Source of the DNA: Apiotrichum sp. Y4204 | Taxonomy: Eukaryota > Basidiomycota > Tremellomycetes > Trichosporonales > Trichosporonaceae | Direction of reading: 5' to 3' | NCBI GenBank assembly: GCA_025531455.1 | Contig: JAMYHL010000084.1 | Span: forward strand, 1-64,000 | DNA length: 64,000 bases | Program-made: the position numbers and the translations under genes | Notes under the pieces: model-generated | The model's input: the letters and a program-made list of their open reading frames with translations, nothing else | What the model was told of the DNA's origin: nothing | Database searches by the model: none | In this document: positions 33,368-43,886 of the stretch, piece after piece | Layout of the letters: each line of letters begins with the position of its first letter | How positions within the stretch are numbered: the stretch's first letter is position 1

Positions 33368-34467
33368 ATGCGCGTCCTGCCACAAACCCTGGCCGCATTG
33401 GGCGTGCTCGTCTCCGTAGCGGCCCAGAAATCCCAGGTATTATGGACGTTGCCGTCTCCGATCCAGCTCTGCCCAGACGCGACAGCCTCGTGGTCCTGGA
33501 CGATAGAACCTAGTCCGCCGAACGGATCCGAGGTCCACTGGTAAGTTTCTTGTCCAGCTGCAACTCGCTTGACTCTCGCAGGCAACTGGTGAAAGTGTCA
33601 GGAGGCGGCCCGCTGGATCAGGGCACGGGCAACTCTGTCACATGGGCAGTAAGGCGCGTTGCAGTTGGCGACGCGCTTGTTGTCAAACTCGGCAGGGGGG
33701 AGGAGAGTGTGCCCGTGCCGGTCGTTCCTTGTTCCAACCAGCCGACAGCGACGCCGACAGACACTCAGTCTCCGACGCAAGCGCCGGGGCCGACCACGAC
33801 AACTGCACAGGAGACGCAGAGTCAGCCTGCCTCATCCTCCGCGACGACCACTGTGGGGTCCACCAGCGCTGACCCCTCCCCTCCTTCGGACCAGTCGACC
33901 ACCGCCGCCCCGTCTTCCAGCACTCCCAGCCAGAGCGAGGAGGCCCCCACGTCATCACCCATCTCCACCACAGCGGACAGCACAGCAACGACCTCCTCCT
34001 CAACTTCCTCAAGGCTGCATGGCAACTCGACCTCAACCGCGGCCCTGACAACCGCCCAGCGGCCACAGGAATCACCGCTGTTCACGGCTGTCACCGTCAC
34101 GCGCACACTTTTACCCAACCCGTCTGGAAACGATTCCACCGTCGGGCGCTCCGGCCACTCGGGTCTCTCGAGCGGAGGCATCGCTGGCGTGGTCATTGGA
34201 GTCCTCCTCGGCGTCTCTGCACTCGTGGGGCTGGGTGTGTTCCTCGCGATCCGCCACCACCGGCGCGACGAGTCTGACGACGACGCGGTCTGGAGCCCGA
34301 TTTCCCACAGCAACACCACCCACAGTCATTACATGCGCGAACCGCCACCGCTCGTGCCGAGCCTCCCCCCGAGCATGGACCCGTTCTACGCGGTCGACAG
34401 GAGCCAGCCGTTGTCGCCTTCCGGCGGGGTGTCGGATGACTTCCGAAGTCCCGCTCATCGGTATTAG
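33368..34467 (+). CDS. single-pass surface protein with Ser/Thr-rich stalk
   Basis: Exons 33368-33540 and 33582-34467 (41-nt intron, GTAAGT to GCAG) encode 352 aa. A signal peptide (MRVLPQTLAALGVLVSVAA) is followed by a small ectodomain of about 85 residues with two visible cysteines (IQLCPD and VVPCSN), a Ser/Thr/Pro-rich stalk of about 130 residues, one membrane helix (GIAGVVIGVLLGVSALVGLG) and a cytoplasmic tail beginning RHHRRDESDDD and rich in Pro and Ser. This layout matches fungal Mid2/WSC-like surface proteins and cell-wall sensors, but the ectodomain is not a WSC domain. The ectodomain resembles the small beta-fold (SPxxW...VxW) of fungal wall-anchored proteins. Role in wall sensing is an inference. 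Confidence 0.72.
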
Positions 34468-34660
34468 AAAGCCCTCACACCTGCCCCGCGGTTTCGGCGA
34501 TCTTCTTGAACGTTTCTAGTTTTGTACTTGTTGGTAGACTAATATGAAGTCGAGTGAACTGATGATGCTGGTGGCAACCATGGATGGAGAACCCGGCTGT
34601 CCCGGAGCGGACATGGCCGATGACGACCATAACAGTACTCAAGGCCGAATGCCGCTGCCA

Positions 34661-34667
34661 TATAAAA
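34661..34667 (+). promoter_or_regulatory. TATA box of the SDR gene
   Basis: TATAAAA, 71 bp before the ATG at 34732. Confidence 0.6.
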
Positions 34668-34731
34668 CCACATCAAGAGCTACTGTTCCCCACATTCTCC
34701 TGCTCACTGTCTGTCGCTTCTGTTGCCTAGC

Positions 34732-35917
34732 ATGCCTGTCGTTTCCCCGCACCCCGACGCCCTCATCCTCGTAACTGGCGCGTCCGGCTTCCTCGGATCG
34801 TGAGTGTTGAAGTGCCAAGGACGTTGAACCCCGCACTGATCAAGAGATACATAGTTGAGGACTTACTCAACGCGGGATACCGGGTGCGCATCACGGCGCG
34901 CTCAGACGCCAAAGCAGAGCATGTGCGCTCGCATTTCCCGGAACACAAGGACCGGATCGAGTACCAGATCGTCGAGGACATGGTGGTGGTAGGTTGTGAA
35001 CCAGAGGCCAATCTCACCCCAGCCAGGCGCGTTCGATCTCGCGGTCCGTGGTGTCGACGGGATCGTGCACACCGCCTCGCCCGTGACCATGATTCATAGC
35101 GGGCATCCCGATGACCTCATCAAGCCCGCTGTCGGCGGCGTAAAGAACATTCTTGGGAGTGTCGAGCGCGAGAACCCGCGCCTCAAGCGCTTTGTGCAGC
35201 TCAGCTCTGTTGCTGCCATCGGCAGCTTCGGATGGGGCGGCAAGTCTGCGACCGCTGAGGTACTAACTGAAGAGAGTAAGTAAATACTGCAACACAGCAC
35301 ACTGACTATCAGACTGGAACCACGCCGCAATTGAGGATGTCAGTGCGAACGGGATCAACGCAAAGGGCAACTCGAAGTACGCGGCGAGCAAGATGCAGGC
35401 AGAGGAGGCGTTCTGGGAGCAGATCGCGGGCAAGCCATACGACGGCATTGTAATCAACCCGTCGGTGGTGCTCGGCCCACAGCGCGAGTACATCGCCGAA
35501 GGGGCTAGGAGCGCGAGCTCGCCGTCGCTTATCCTGCGGTTCCTCACTCGCCACCGTCCTACAGCAGAGCTCGACAGACCATACTTCAACATCGTCGACG
35601 TGCGCGACGTTGCGGCCGCCATCACGCGTTCACTGGCTGTACCCCACGCGGCGGGAAACCGCTTCATCCTTTCGTCCCATCCCATCTCAGGCAACGACGT
35701 CGTCCTGGCTGCTGAGGATCACCCGCAGCTCACGGGATACTCGCCCGGTAACCGCGACCCCGCGCACCGCTCCGCCATTGCCGCGGTCGCGCCGCGCTAC
35801 GACGGCTCCAAGGTCGAGCGTACCCTCGGCTTCACGTACCGCGACAAGGACGACACATTGAGCTTCACGATCGGTGGATGGGTGCCGATGCTCACCCAGT
35901 CGCGGAGCAAGCTTTAG
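34732..35917 (+). CDS. NAD(P)-dependent extended short-chain dehydrogenase/reductase (dihydroflavonol-4-reductase-like)
   Basis: Exons 34732-34799, 34847-34988, 35023-35275 and 35313-35917 join in frame to 355 aa; introns are 47, 34 and 37 nt. The first acceptor is AG at 34845-34846; the nearer AG at 34854 would give a stop. The N-terminal LVTGASGFLGS is the TGxxGxxG cofactor motif, IVHTASPV the next strand, and KYAASKMQAEEAFW carries the catalytic Tyr-x3-Lys. INPSVVLGPQ and the DVRDVAAA segment are typical of fungal ketoreductase / methylglyoxal reductase (Gre2) and dihydroflavonol-reductase-like enzymes. No signal peptide, so cytosolic; it would reduce an aldehyde or ketone using NADPH. Gene complete and in frame. 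Confidence 0.87.
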
Positions 35918-36030
35918 TGGGAAGGAGTGGCTGTGTATGTTGTAGCTCTGGATTACTGACACGATGAGAACCAAGATGCATTCTTCTGAGCGGCAGCGAC
36001 TCTATAACAGCAGTCTATTGTGTAATCTCC

Positions 36031-37680
36031 TCAAGCGCCGTAGACGCACTCTCCTGCGAACCACGTCTGGTTGACCTTTGTCTTGGCGAGCTCGTTAACC
36101 GACACGGTGAACGGGTCCCGGTCGAGGACGACAAAATCGGCGCTCTTGCCCGGGGTGATGGTACCGGCGAACGCGTCGATGCCGAGCGCGCGTGCGGTGT
36201 TGATGGTGTACGCTGCGACCGCCTCGCGCACATTAAGTGCCTGGTCCGCAGCAAGCACACCCTCGTACTCCCCCAGCGGGTCCATGCGGGTCACGAGGCC
36301 CGCGATTCCGATCCACGGATTGGGGTCCGGCGAGACGGGCCAGTCCGAGCCGCCGCTGACGATCGCGCCGACGTTCGCGAGGTTGCGATTCGGGTGGAAG
36401 CGCTTCATCTCGTCTGATGGCCGCACGGCGCCGATAACATCAGCAATGAGGCCCGGGAACCACAGCGGCGGGGAGATGTCAGCCACGACGTTGAGCTCGC
36501 CGAAGCGCGGGACATCGTCGCGGTGCACAAACTGGCCGTGGGCGACGTGGAAGATGGCGTCCTTGTACCCCGCCTCACGGACCTTTTCCACCGAGTCGAG
36601 CACAAAGCGCACCGACGCGTCGCCCGTGCAGTGGATCTTGACGTTTATACCGAGCTTGGCGCAGTGCAGAAGCCAGTGCTCGAGCTCCTCGACGGGCATC
36701 GTCGTGTGGCCCTTGTGGCAGCACCCGTGCGACTCGCTGGGAAGGTATGGCTCGAGGAATGCAGACGTGTACGACATGGGCACACCGTCAAGGAAGATCT
36801 TGGCAAAGTCTGGGCGGTGGTGTGGGCTCTGCGTTGCGGTGCGGTACGCGAACAGGTCGTCGGCGAGCTTGTCCGCCCCAAAGATCAGGTCGTTGATGAG
36901 CATGCACGACGAAGCCCAGATCTTGAGGTCGCCCTGGTCGTCGAGGTGCTTGAGCCCCTCGAGCGTCGACCGTGTTGCGCCGGCATCGAGGAACGCGGTG
37001 ATCCCCATCGAGTGCATCGTCGCGATACCGTCCGCCGAGCAGGCCGCGGAGCGCTCAGGCGTCGGCGGGTCCTCTGCCAGCACGGCCTTTGCGACCATCA
37101 TGCCCGCTGCTTCGAGGAGGAGGCCGGTTGGGCGTCCCTCCTCGTCGCGCACAATCTTGCCGCCGGCCGGATCAGGGGTGTCCTGGCCAATGCCCCCAGC
37201 CCGCATGGCCGCGGTGTTGGCGAAGCGGTTGTGGTGCGAGTCGTCCACGAGCACGACCTTCTTGCCGGCGGACACGGCGTCAAGGGCGACGAGCGCCTCG
37301 GGCTTTGCCAACTCGGTAATCAGGTCCGAGCCCCACATGCTGCCGACGATCCACTCGCGCTCGGGGTGCTTGGCGATATACTCCTTGACGGCATTGCAGA
37401 TGTCTGGAACCATGTACGTGTCGGGGAACTGCAGCTCGAATAGCTTGTGCTGCCCCGCGATGGCGTGGTGGTTGTGCACGTCCATCAAGCCCGGGATGAC
37501 AGGTGCGCCGCCGAGGTCGACAGTGCGCGTGCCGGCGCCCGCGTGCGCCTTGATGGCGTCGGCCGAGCCGACCGCGATGACTTTACCGCCCGCGATGGCG
37601 AACGCCTCGGCGGGTGCGTCGCTGTCCAGCGTGTGCACCACGGCGTTCGTGACAATAAGGTCGGCGGGGCTGGATGTCAT
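36031..37680 (-). CDS. amidohydrolase, YtcJ-like (amidohydrolase_3 family)
   Basis: Single-exon gene, 549 aa. The metal site is complete: His-Asn-His in DVHNHHAIAG near the start, KIHCTGD and HVAHGQ histidines in the middle, and Asp in SGGSDWPVSPDPNPW near the C-terminus, before the TPGKSADFVVLDRDP strand that closes the urease-like beta-sandwich. The family hydrolyses amides or related C-N bonds, with substrates known for only a few members. No signal peptide. It lies divergent from a monocarboxylate-type MFS carrier over 665 bp, and a GATAAG sits directly before its start codon (37681-37686). Nitrogen scavenging is a reasonable inference. A long + strand frame over the same DNA is a shadow. 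Confidence 0.88.
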   Translation of the reverse strand: MTSSPADLIVTNAVVHTLDSDAPAEAFAIAGGKVIAVGSADAIKAHAGAGTRTVDLGGAPVIPGLMDVHNHHAIAGQHKLFELQFPDTYMVPDICNAVKEYIAKHPEREWIVGSMWGSDLITELAKPEALVALDAVSAGKKVVLVDDSHHNRFANTAAMRAGGIGQDTPDPAGGKIVRDEEGRPTGLLLEAAGMMVAKAVLAEDPPTPERSAACSADGIATMHSMGITAFLDAGATRSTLEGLKHLDDQGDLKIWASSCMLINDLIFGADKLADDLFAYRTATQSPHHRPDFAKIFLDGVPMSYTSAFLEPYLPSESHGCCHKGHTTMPVEELEHWLLHCAKLGINVKIHCTGDASVRFVLDSVEKVREAGYKDAIFHVAHGQFVHRDDVPRFGELNVVADISPPLWFPGLIADVIGAVRPSDEMKRFHPNRNLANVGAIVSGGSDWPVSPDPNPWIGIAGLVTRMDPLGEYEGVLAADQALNVREAVAAYTINTARALGIDAFAGTITPGKSADFVVLDRDPFTVSVNELAKTKVNQTWFAGECVYGA

Positions 37681-38345
37681 GATAAGGGGAGATGGGTGTG
37701 CATCGAGATCGCAGCTGCTCCTCTATTTGTACTTCGCAGAGTCGGCAGCTGCAAGTTGTCCATGATCTCAACGACGGCGCTAACATCCGTGTGCACTGCA
37801 CACGCTGGCATAGGTTATGCCGGTTGCTAGGGATGTATAGATGACGATGGAGAATGCCGATGCCCACCTTGGTGGACGGATGAACCATGATGGCCAGGAC
37901 AGAGGCTGTAGCGACTGGAACATCGGCAAAGACAGCCAAGCTCCGCATGGCGTTCTGCTGCACGGCGACGGAAGTGTGAGTGTTGTGTGTGTGAGGTGAC
38001 TGACCCGATAAAAGACAAGATTGCTGATCGTGCCATCTGATAAGAAGAAGATTGCCGCAAACAACTTGATGAAGCTACAGTCCGCGCCGTCAACATCTCG
38101 GCAATGGATATCCCACGGTATGCCCTTCAATCAGAGCCCTTCTCGTCATCATCGTCATCATAACAAAACGTTGGTAAGCGAGAGGGGCCCCCCGTTTCTC
38201 GCTAATCAAAAGACCAACAAAGAGTGGAGCAGAACAGAAATCGAGTCAAAAGTTCGGCGAGTAGACCTCCCATAGCAATCATCTTGGTGATACTCGGCAG
38301 TTCACAACCTCCCTATCCTCCTGACAGCGTCTCTAGACAGCCACA
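37681..38345. promoter_or_regulatory. shared divergent promoter of amidohydrolase (-) and MFS carrier (+)
   Basis: 665 bp between start codons. Two GATAAG motifs, the consensus of fungal GATA-type nitrogen regulators, are at 37681-37686 and 38039-38044 on the + strand; a GATAAA is near 38007. CT-rich sequence precedes the MFS start. Confidence 0.5.
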
Positions 38346-39972
38346 ATGTCGACCACAACCACAACGACCGCAATGGAGCTTGGGCGCCTGCCAAGCATAA
38401 AGGACGGGCAGGGAACGTCGCCGTATGCGATGACTCCGGGGTTCTCGCTCCCCCAGACACCCAGATGGACTCTCGCGCGACTCGCCGTATCCCTCCCGGA
38501 CGCCCACTCCGCCGCCCCATGAGGATCGTGAGCTCGCCGCCCTCGCGCCGGCAGACAAGGGCCGCGACGCATGGCTCTTCCTTCTTGGCGCGACCGTCAT
38601 CGAGACAACAATTTGGGGACTGCTGAACGCCGTCGGTGTCTTGCAACATTTCTGGATGACCGACAAGTTTAAGGGACAGGAGTCTACGGTCACTCTGGCT
38701 GCGTCGCTCATGAACGGTCTGTCATTTATGAGTGTCGGCGTGTTTGGCCCGTAGGTTGTGTTTTCTTACACGTGCTGATGATCAGCATATTGGCGGCGAT
38801 GCCCCACTACACCAAGTGGTTGCAGATTGTCGGCCTCGTTGTCTCCTCCGCCGGGTTCATCGCCACTGCATATGTGACTTCCGCAACGCAACTGATTGGA
38901 ACCATGGGTATTCTGTACCCTTTCTCTGCAGGTGAGAGCGCTTTACCAATGACACAGCCCGCCCTAACACGCAGCACTTTACCTCCCAGCAGCGACGATG
39001 ATCTACGAGTGGTTCTATGAGCGCCGCGGCCTGGCTACGGGCATCATGTTTGCAGGAACCGGCGTGGGCGGCACGGTCTTTCCGTTCATCATTGATGGCC
39101 TCCTGCGGCGATTCGGGGACAAGGCAACTATGATCTCGATGGGCATTGCGTTCTTCATCATCAACGGCGCGTCCCTGCTGGTTATCAAGCGCCGCATCCC
39201 GCTCACGTCCTCTGTCGGCAGCCGACCCAAGGTCAACTGGCGCTTCGTTCGCACTTGGGCGTTCTGGTGCGGCTTCCTCGTGCTTCTGTTCACCAGCATG
39301 GGCAACTTCAACCCCACTCTGTGGATTCCGAGTGAGTCCAACTTGTGCGAACGTGCGTGGCCGGACACTGACTTTCCAAGCTTTCGCTGATAACCTGCAC
39401 ATCAAGAACCCCAATGGTGTCGCGCTCGTGTCCATCATGAACGGTGAGTACATTACCGTCGCCATCATGCATCTCCCCGCTCATACGCATCACAGCTGCC
39501 TCTGTCCCCGGTAACGCTGCGGTAGGCTACCTCTCAGACCGCGTGCCGACAAAGGTAATGAACTTTATGACCTGCCTGCTGGGTACGCTGGCCGTCCTGC
39601 TCGCGTGGGGCTTTGGTACCTCCGCCGGCCCACTCGTGGTCTTCTCGCTCGTGTGGGGTTCAACGGCACTCTGCTTCGTCAGCATGTGGAGCAAGATTAT
39701 CACCCGTATCTGCAAGGACGACCCGACGCTGTCCGTCCTCATGTTCTCCCTCTTCGCCGTTCTCCGCGGAGTCGGCAACGTCACCTCCGGACCAATCAGT
39801 ACCCACCTTCTTGAGACGGGTGCGTTCCGCGGCGCAGCGGGCGCGTTTGGCAAAACAAACTTTGTGAGTAGGGGCCGCTGTGCGCGTGGCTGACCATCAG
39901 GGTGCTGTCTTGATCTACACCGCGTTGACGACGTTCCTCGGCGGCGCGATTGGCGCGTTCTTCCCCAGCTAA
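38346..39972 (+). CDS. MFS monocarboxylate-transporter-like protein
   Basis: Exons 38346-38422, 38457-38750, 38786-38931, 38993-39331, 39381-39443, 39496-39863 and 39901-39972 join in frame to 452 aa; introns are 34-61 nt. The first intron (GTATGC to CCAG) is needed to move from the N-terminal frame, which otherwise ends in a stop at about 38521, into the membrane domain. Landmarks: NAVGVLQHFWMTD at TM1, YEWFYERRGLATGIMFAGTGVGG in the TM4-5 region as in fungal MCT/MCH carriers, and AVGYLSDRVPTKV in the second half. About 12 hydrophobic segments. Fungal MCT-like proteins carry riboflavin, carboxylates or unknown solutes. Divergent from the amidohydrolase gene, so it may import its substrate or export a product. 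Confidence 0.85.
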
Positions 39973-40713
39973 GAAGAGAGATGCGGTGGGACGGAATGAC
40001 CGGGCGTGTCTATTGAAGAGGGGCAGCTCGGAACAGAGGACAAGGTCAGCCTGGGTTCATACTGCATGACCTCCGGAAGCGGACCCAGCACAGACCCGCG
40101 GGTCACTAGACGCTTCCCCTGAGCCATGCTCCGGTAAGGCGAGATTGCACGGCACTGTGACGTCGTATATAGTATGCCTTTGCTTCATGCATCTTTGTAT
40201 CTACTCTCCATATCCCCAGTCGTTGTGATGGCACGGCTTGCGCTGGGTCGCATTCCGCATTGGTGAGGTTGACGTGCCGAGGCATGCCTGGCACTGCCCT
40301 TGTCCCTCATTCTCTCAAGTTCCCTGCGGGACGGGACATCTCGTAACTCAACGCAGCCGCACATCGCGATGCATGCCCGCTTCTTGTCCGTCGCGGATCG
40401 CGGAGACGATGCTCGGAAACGCGTACGACATGAAGAGGATGTAACTGCGCTGACATGAGTGATATCGGTGTTCGGCTTTGCCCGTCGTAATCGATCTCTC
40501 TGGAAATGGGGGGAGGAGACTCGGCAAAAAGAAAAAAGAGTGTTTACACACCACCTCTGTTGTCCTATTCTTCGATCTCATCATGCCTCTCATTGTGCTC
40601 CTTACCAGCGGTCTCATCCAGGCGGTCACCGGTATACCCGTGCCTCTCAAACGTTTAAATAGAGAACGCGATCACTCGCATCGAGCCCTGCGACTCGCCC
40701 CAACGTTCTATCC
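39973..40713. other. intergenic region with copy 1 of a dispersed repeat
   Basis: 741 bp. Holds the 105-bp repeat copy at about 40545-40649 and the promoter of the beta-lactamase-like gene. No other gene seen. Confidence 0.6.
40545..40649 (+). repeat. dispersed 105-bp repeat, copy 1
   Basis: Matches 53186-53290 at 91 of 105 positions without gaps (my count). On the + strand both copies could encode a hydrophobic peptide (GLIQAVTGIPVPL is identical), but substitutions are spread over all codon positions, so coding is not supported. It ends 64 bp before the start of the beta-lactamase-like gene. Confidence 0.75.
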
Positions 40714-42263
40714 ATGACACTCCTACGCACACTCGCCCCGCGACTCACTCACCTCGGGTCACCCCTTCTGCGCCGCCCAATGACTGCCGCAGCCGCTGCA
40801 GCCGCCCCGGCACCCACCGCAAGCGCGCCGCCGCCGAGTCCCCGCCTCTCGGCGGCAGGCAAGGCGAACCTCGACGCCCTCCTCGCGCGCGAGGTCGACA
40901 GCCGCAAGATTCCCGCAACTTTCTTTGGCGCGACGACTGCAGATGGGCCGATATACTGGTCGCATCGGGGGGATAAGGAGTTTGGCTCCCCGGAGCAGGT
41001 GGGCGATGATACCGGTGAGTCGTGAAGTCGTCGTTTAGCAGGTGTCGGCTGTGCGTGGTGCTTCCGGCAGAGCTCTGTTTATCTGAGCTTTCACTGACTC
41101 ACAGTGCTGCAGCTCTTCTCTCAAACCAAGTTTGTCACCTCGGTGCGTACTCCTCTACGTCCTCACTGATGTCAGGTTGCCCTCCTGAAGCTCGTGGACC
41201 AGAAAGTCGTCTCCCTCGACGACCCCGACATTCTAGACAAGCACATCCCCGAGGTCTCCAAGCAGGACGTTCTCACAGGATACACGGACGACGGGCCGGT
41301 GTACACGCCGCGGCGGACGCGGCTCACGCTGCGGATGTTGCTCTCGCACACCTCGGGCCTGGGGTACGCAGGGACGAACCCACTCGTGCGGCGCTGGCAG
41401 AAGGAGAACAACGCAGGACGGAAAGGCGATGCGCGGGAATACCTGGGCCCGCTGGCGTTTGAGCCGCGCACGCGCTGGCGCTATGGGACAGGCATCGACT
41501 GGGCCGGCGTCCTCCTCGAGCGCATCACCGGCCAGCGACTCGGCGCGTGGATGCAGGAGAACATCTTTGCTCCATGCGGAATCACGTCCATCACCTTCGA
41601 CCCTGTACAGGCCAAGCCGAACCTCATGACGCTGTGCTACCGTGACGCCGACGGGAACATTACTATTCCTGCGCCGCAGTTCCGCCCAGCAGGTGGGCTG
41701 TATGGCGGGGTACGCCAGATGGACCCAGCGAAGCGCGGTATCGATGGCGGCGGTGGTGGGCTGTTCGGTACGGCCAAGGACTACCTGATCTTCCTGGAGG
41801 CCGTGCTGGGCTCCAGGGTGGGTAAGCCGACGCGTAACGGCAGCACGCCGCTGCTCTCGCGCGAGTCGTTTGACGAGATCTTCACGAGCTCGCTCCCGCC
41901 GCGCGGGCCAGACAACAGGTGCTATGCCGACTGCGCAAAGATCATGCTTGCCACCGGGTTCACTGACCCTGCACACACGTCAGGCGGGACGGGCGACGGC
42001 CTTGCGCACTCGGTCGCGCTCATGCTCAATAGCATGGACTCGGTACACGGCCGCCACGCAGGAAGTGGGTGCTGGGACGGCGCGGCCAAGAGCGAGTTCT
42101 GGATCGACCCAGCAAGCGGTATTGCGGTGAGTATGGATACACACCATGCACCACTCACTGACGACAGGCGGTATGCTGCACGCAACTGTCAGCCACGAAC
42201 CCGGACTACTTCATGAAAGTGTACAACATGTACGAGCGGGCGCTGTACGACGGTTTAGAATAG
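40714..42263 (+). CDS. serine beta-lactamase-family hydrolase (class C / esterase EstB-like)
   Basis: Exons 40714-41014, 41105-41142, 41176-42126 and 42168-42263 join in frame to 461 aa; introns are 90, 33 and 41 nt. The small second exon carries the active-site Ser106-x-x-Lys109 (LFSQTKFVTS), continuing into VALLKLVDQ; LLSHTSGLGY and Tyr216-Gly-Thr (RWRYGTGIDW) are the next family motifs. The family covers penicillin-binding proteins, class C beta-lactamases and esterases; in fungi these are usually esterases, transesterases in polyketide pathways, or peptidases. The N-terminal 45 residues are Arg/Ala/Pro-rich and could be a mitochondrial targeting sequence, or MTAAAAAA at residue 23 could be the real start. 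The last exon restores a family-like C-terminus (NPDYFMKVYNMYERAL). Substrate unknown. Confidence 0.85.
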
Positions 42264-42354
42264 AGAACAGTAGAACGGAACACTGGAAGAAGTCAAGAAA
42301 CACTCTGGATGATCAGCATCGTTCGGCAAGCGAGCTGCGCCGACCTACTTACTG

Positions 42355-43393
42355 CTAACTCTCAACTATCTTCACCAGAGCCCCCAGGTATTCTGCCACC
42401 GCGTAGCGCACCATTGTCCGGCGCCTAGAGGACCGTCGGCTTTGGTCGCACAAGACGCTCAGCGCGTTGTCGACCTCAGCTACCGTCGATGAACAGCGGA
42501 AGCCCACGTTGGGAACGGTGCCGCAGAGCGGGAACATCCACGACTTGAAGCTGATATCGGAATGTTCGGGGAGCAGATTTGCGACACGAGGGTCCTTGAG
42601 CGCGGCTGGTTCAGCAACAATGGTGCGGACAGGCAGGTTGCGGAATGGTCGCGCCGCGACATGCAGCATCCAGTCCATTGCCTCCCCTACAGATTGCATG
42701 GGCAGAGGATAGATGACGCATCTTCCACACCATGGTCGCCCGGCGGCGGTGGCTCCCTCGATGAGGATCTGATGTGCCGCAGGTGGAAGTTGGGCGACTG
42801 CCACGCTGTCCAAGGTCCGGGTGCTTGCTCCGCATTCAATAAGCGCCATCGCTTCCGTTATTCGTTCTTGCTGCAGAAGGATGAGGAGCGTCATGTTCAT
42901 TGCCGCTTGGCATGTGGGAAGCCAGTGGTAGAGCCAGTGAATGAGCTCGATGGGCAACGAACGCCTCCTCAACACTCTGGACGGATCCAGCGGAGGTTCT
43001 TGCAGGGGCAGAACATGGAAGGGGAAAGGGTGAGACTTGATGAGAGAGAATATTTCTCGCAAGATGCGCTTGAGCATAGCTGGTGAGTGGGTGTAGTTCC
43101 TGGAAAGGACAAAGACGCTGAGGTCCGTATTGTGCAGGACTGTCGGGTGCCACAGGTCACGGGTACACCATTTGGCGACGACGTGCCGCGCCGTTTGGCC
43201 GACAGGAAGCGATTCCGGCGTAAAGTTCCGGGACATGGTGCGTGAGGTTGCGAGAAGCGCATTTTGGGGATGGTAGAAGTGAATCTCATGCACGAGCTGG
43301 AATCAGCGCTGTGTGAGATTGTTGCGGAAGGACAATTGTGGGCGAACTTACCTCGGGCGGGAGTCGCTCAATGGGCGAGTCTCCAGGAACCAT
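42355..43393 (-). CDS. F-box protein, 327 aa
   Basis: Minus-strand exons 43393-43352 and 43296-42355, with a 55-nt intron (GTAAGT to CCAG). The splice joins IERLPPE to LVHEIHFYHPQNALLATSRTM, giving an F-box (LPPELVxEI...LLxxSRTM) at residues 9-40. The remainder is soluble with Arg/Cys/Trp-rich stretches and ends in a basic helix (SRRSSRRRTMVRYAVAEYL). Likely a substrate adaptor of an SCF ubiquitin ligase; no recognition repeat is obvious. It is convergent with the beta-lactamase-like gene, with 91 bp between stop codons. Confidence 0.72.
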
Positions 43394-43886
43394 CGTGCGC
43401 GGCGTGGATCGGACGGGGAGGGTAGCTCTTGGGAACGAAACTCTGAAGTTTGCGAGATGAGGAGACTCGGAGGACAAAGCAAGAAGTGCGTAATGCAAAG
43501 TCAAATGCGCGGAACTCAGAAGACGAGGTGAGTGTGAGAATGATTGAGAAGACAATGAGAGAGGAAGGTGATGTGTGAATGTTCCCGGCTAGCAACTCCA
43601 ACGCGCCGGTAAGCTCACATCAACTGGTGGTGCTGCTGAGGCACCAAGTAATATTGAGCTAACAATTTTGACTGATGATTCAAGGACTGGTAGCTGGAGA
43701 AGCAAACTGACGGCCGGACGATAACAGCGCATCGATACCGAACCACATCACCTCGTCATGCAACAGCTAGCCCGCCACCAAATTCTCAGAGTAGAACGCA
43801 TTATACATGTGCTATGGGACATCACTGAGACCAGCTCACAACGTCTGTTGCACGAGCCCTACTCTGGCACAGAAACTGAGAGCAGT
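43394..43886. other. intergenic region
   Basis: 493 bp between the F-box gene start and the DUF1996 gene stop; no gene seen. Confidence 0.6.

Noticed and set aside
36071..37765. 564-codon open frame on the + strand
   Set aside because: Shadow of the amidohydrolase on the minus strand, whose metal-binding motifs are complete.
40478..40717. Small hydrophobic peptide gene in the 105-bp repeat
   Set aside because: The peptide part is conserved between copies, but substitutions fall almost equally on all codon positions and the flanking frames differ, so it is reported as a repeat, not a gene.
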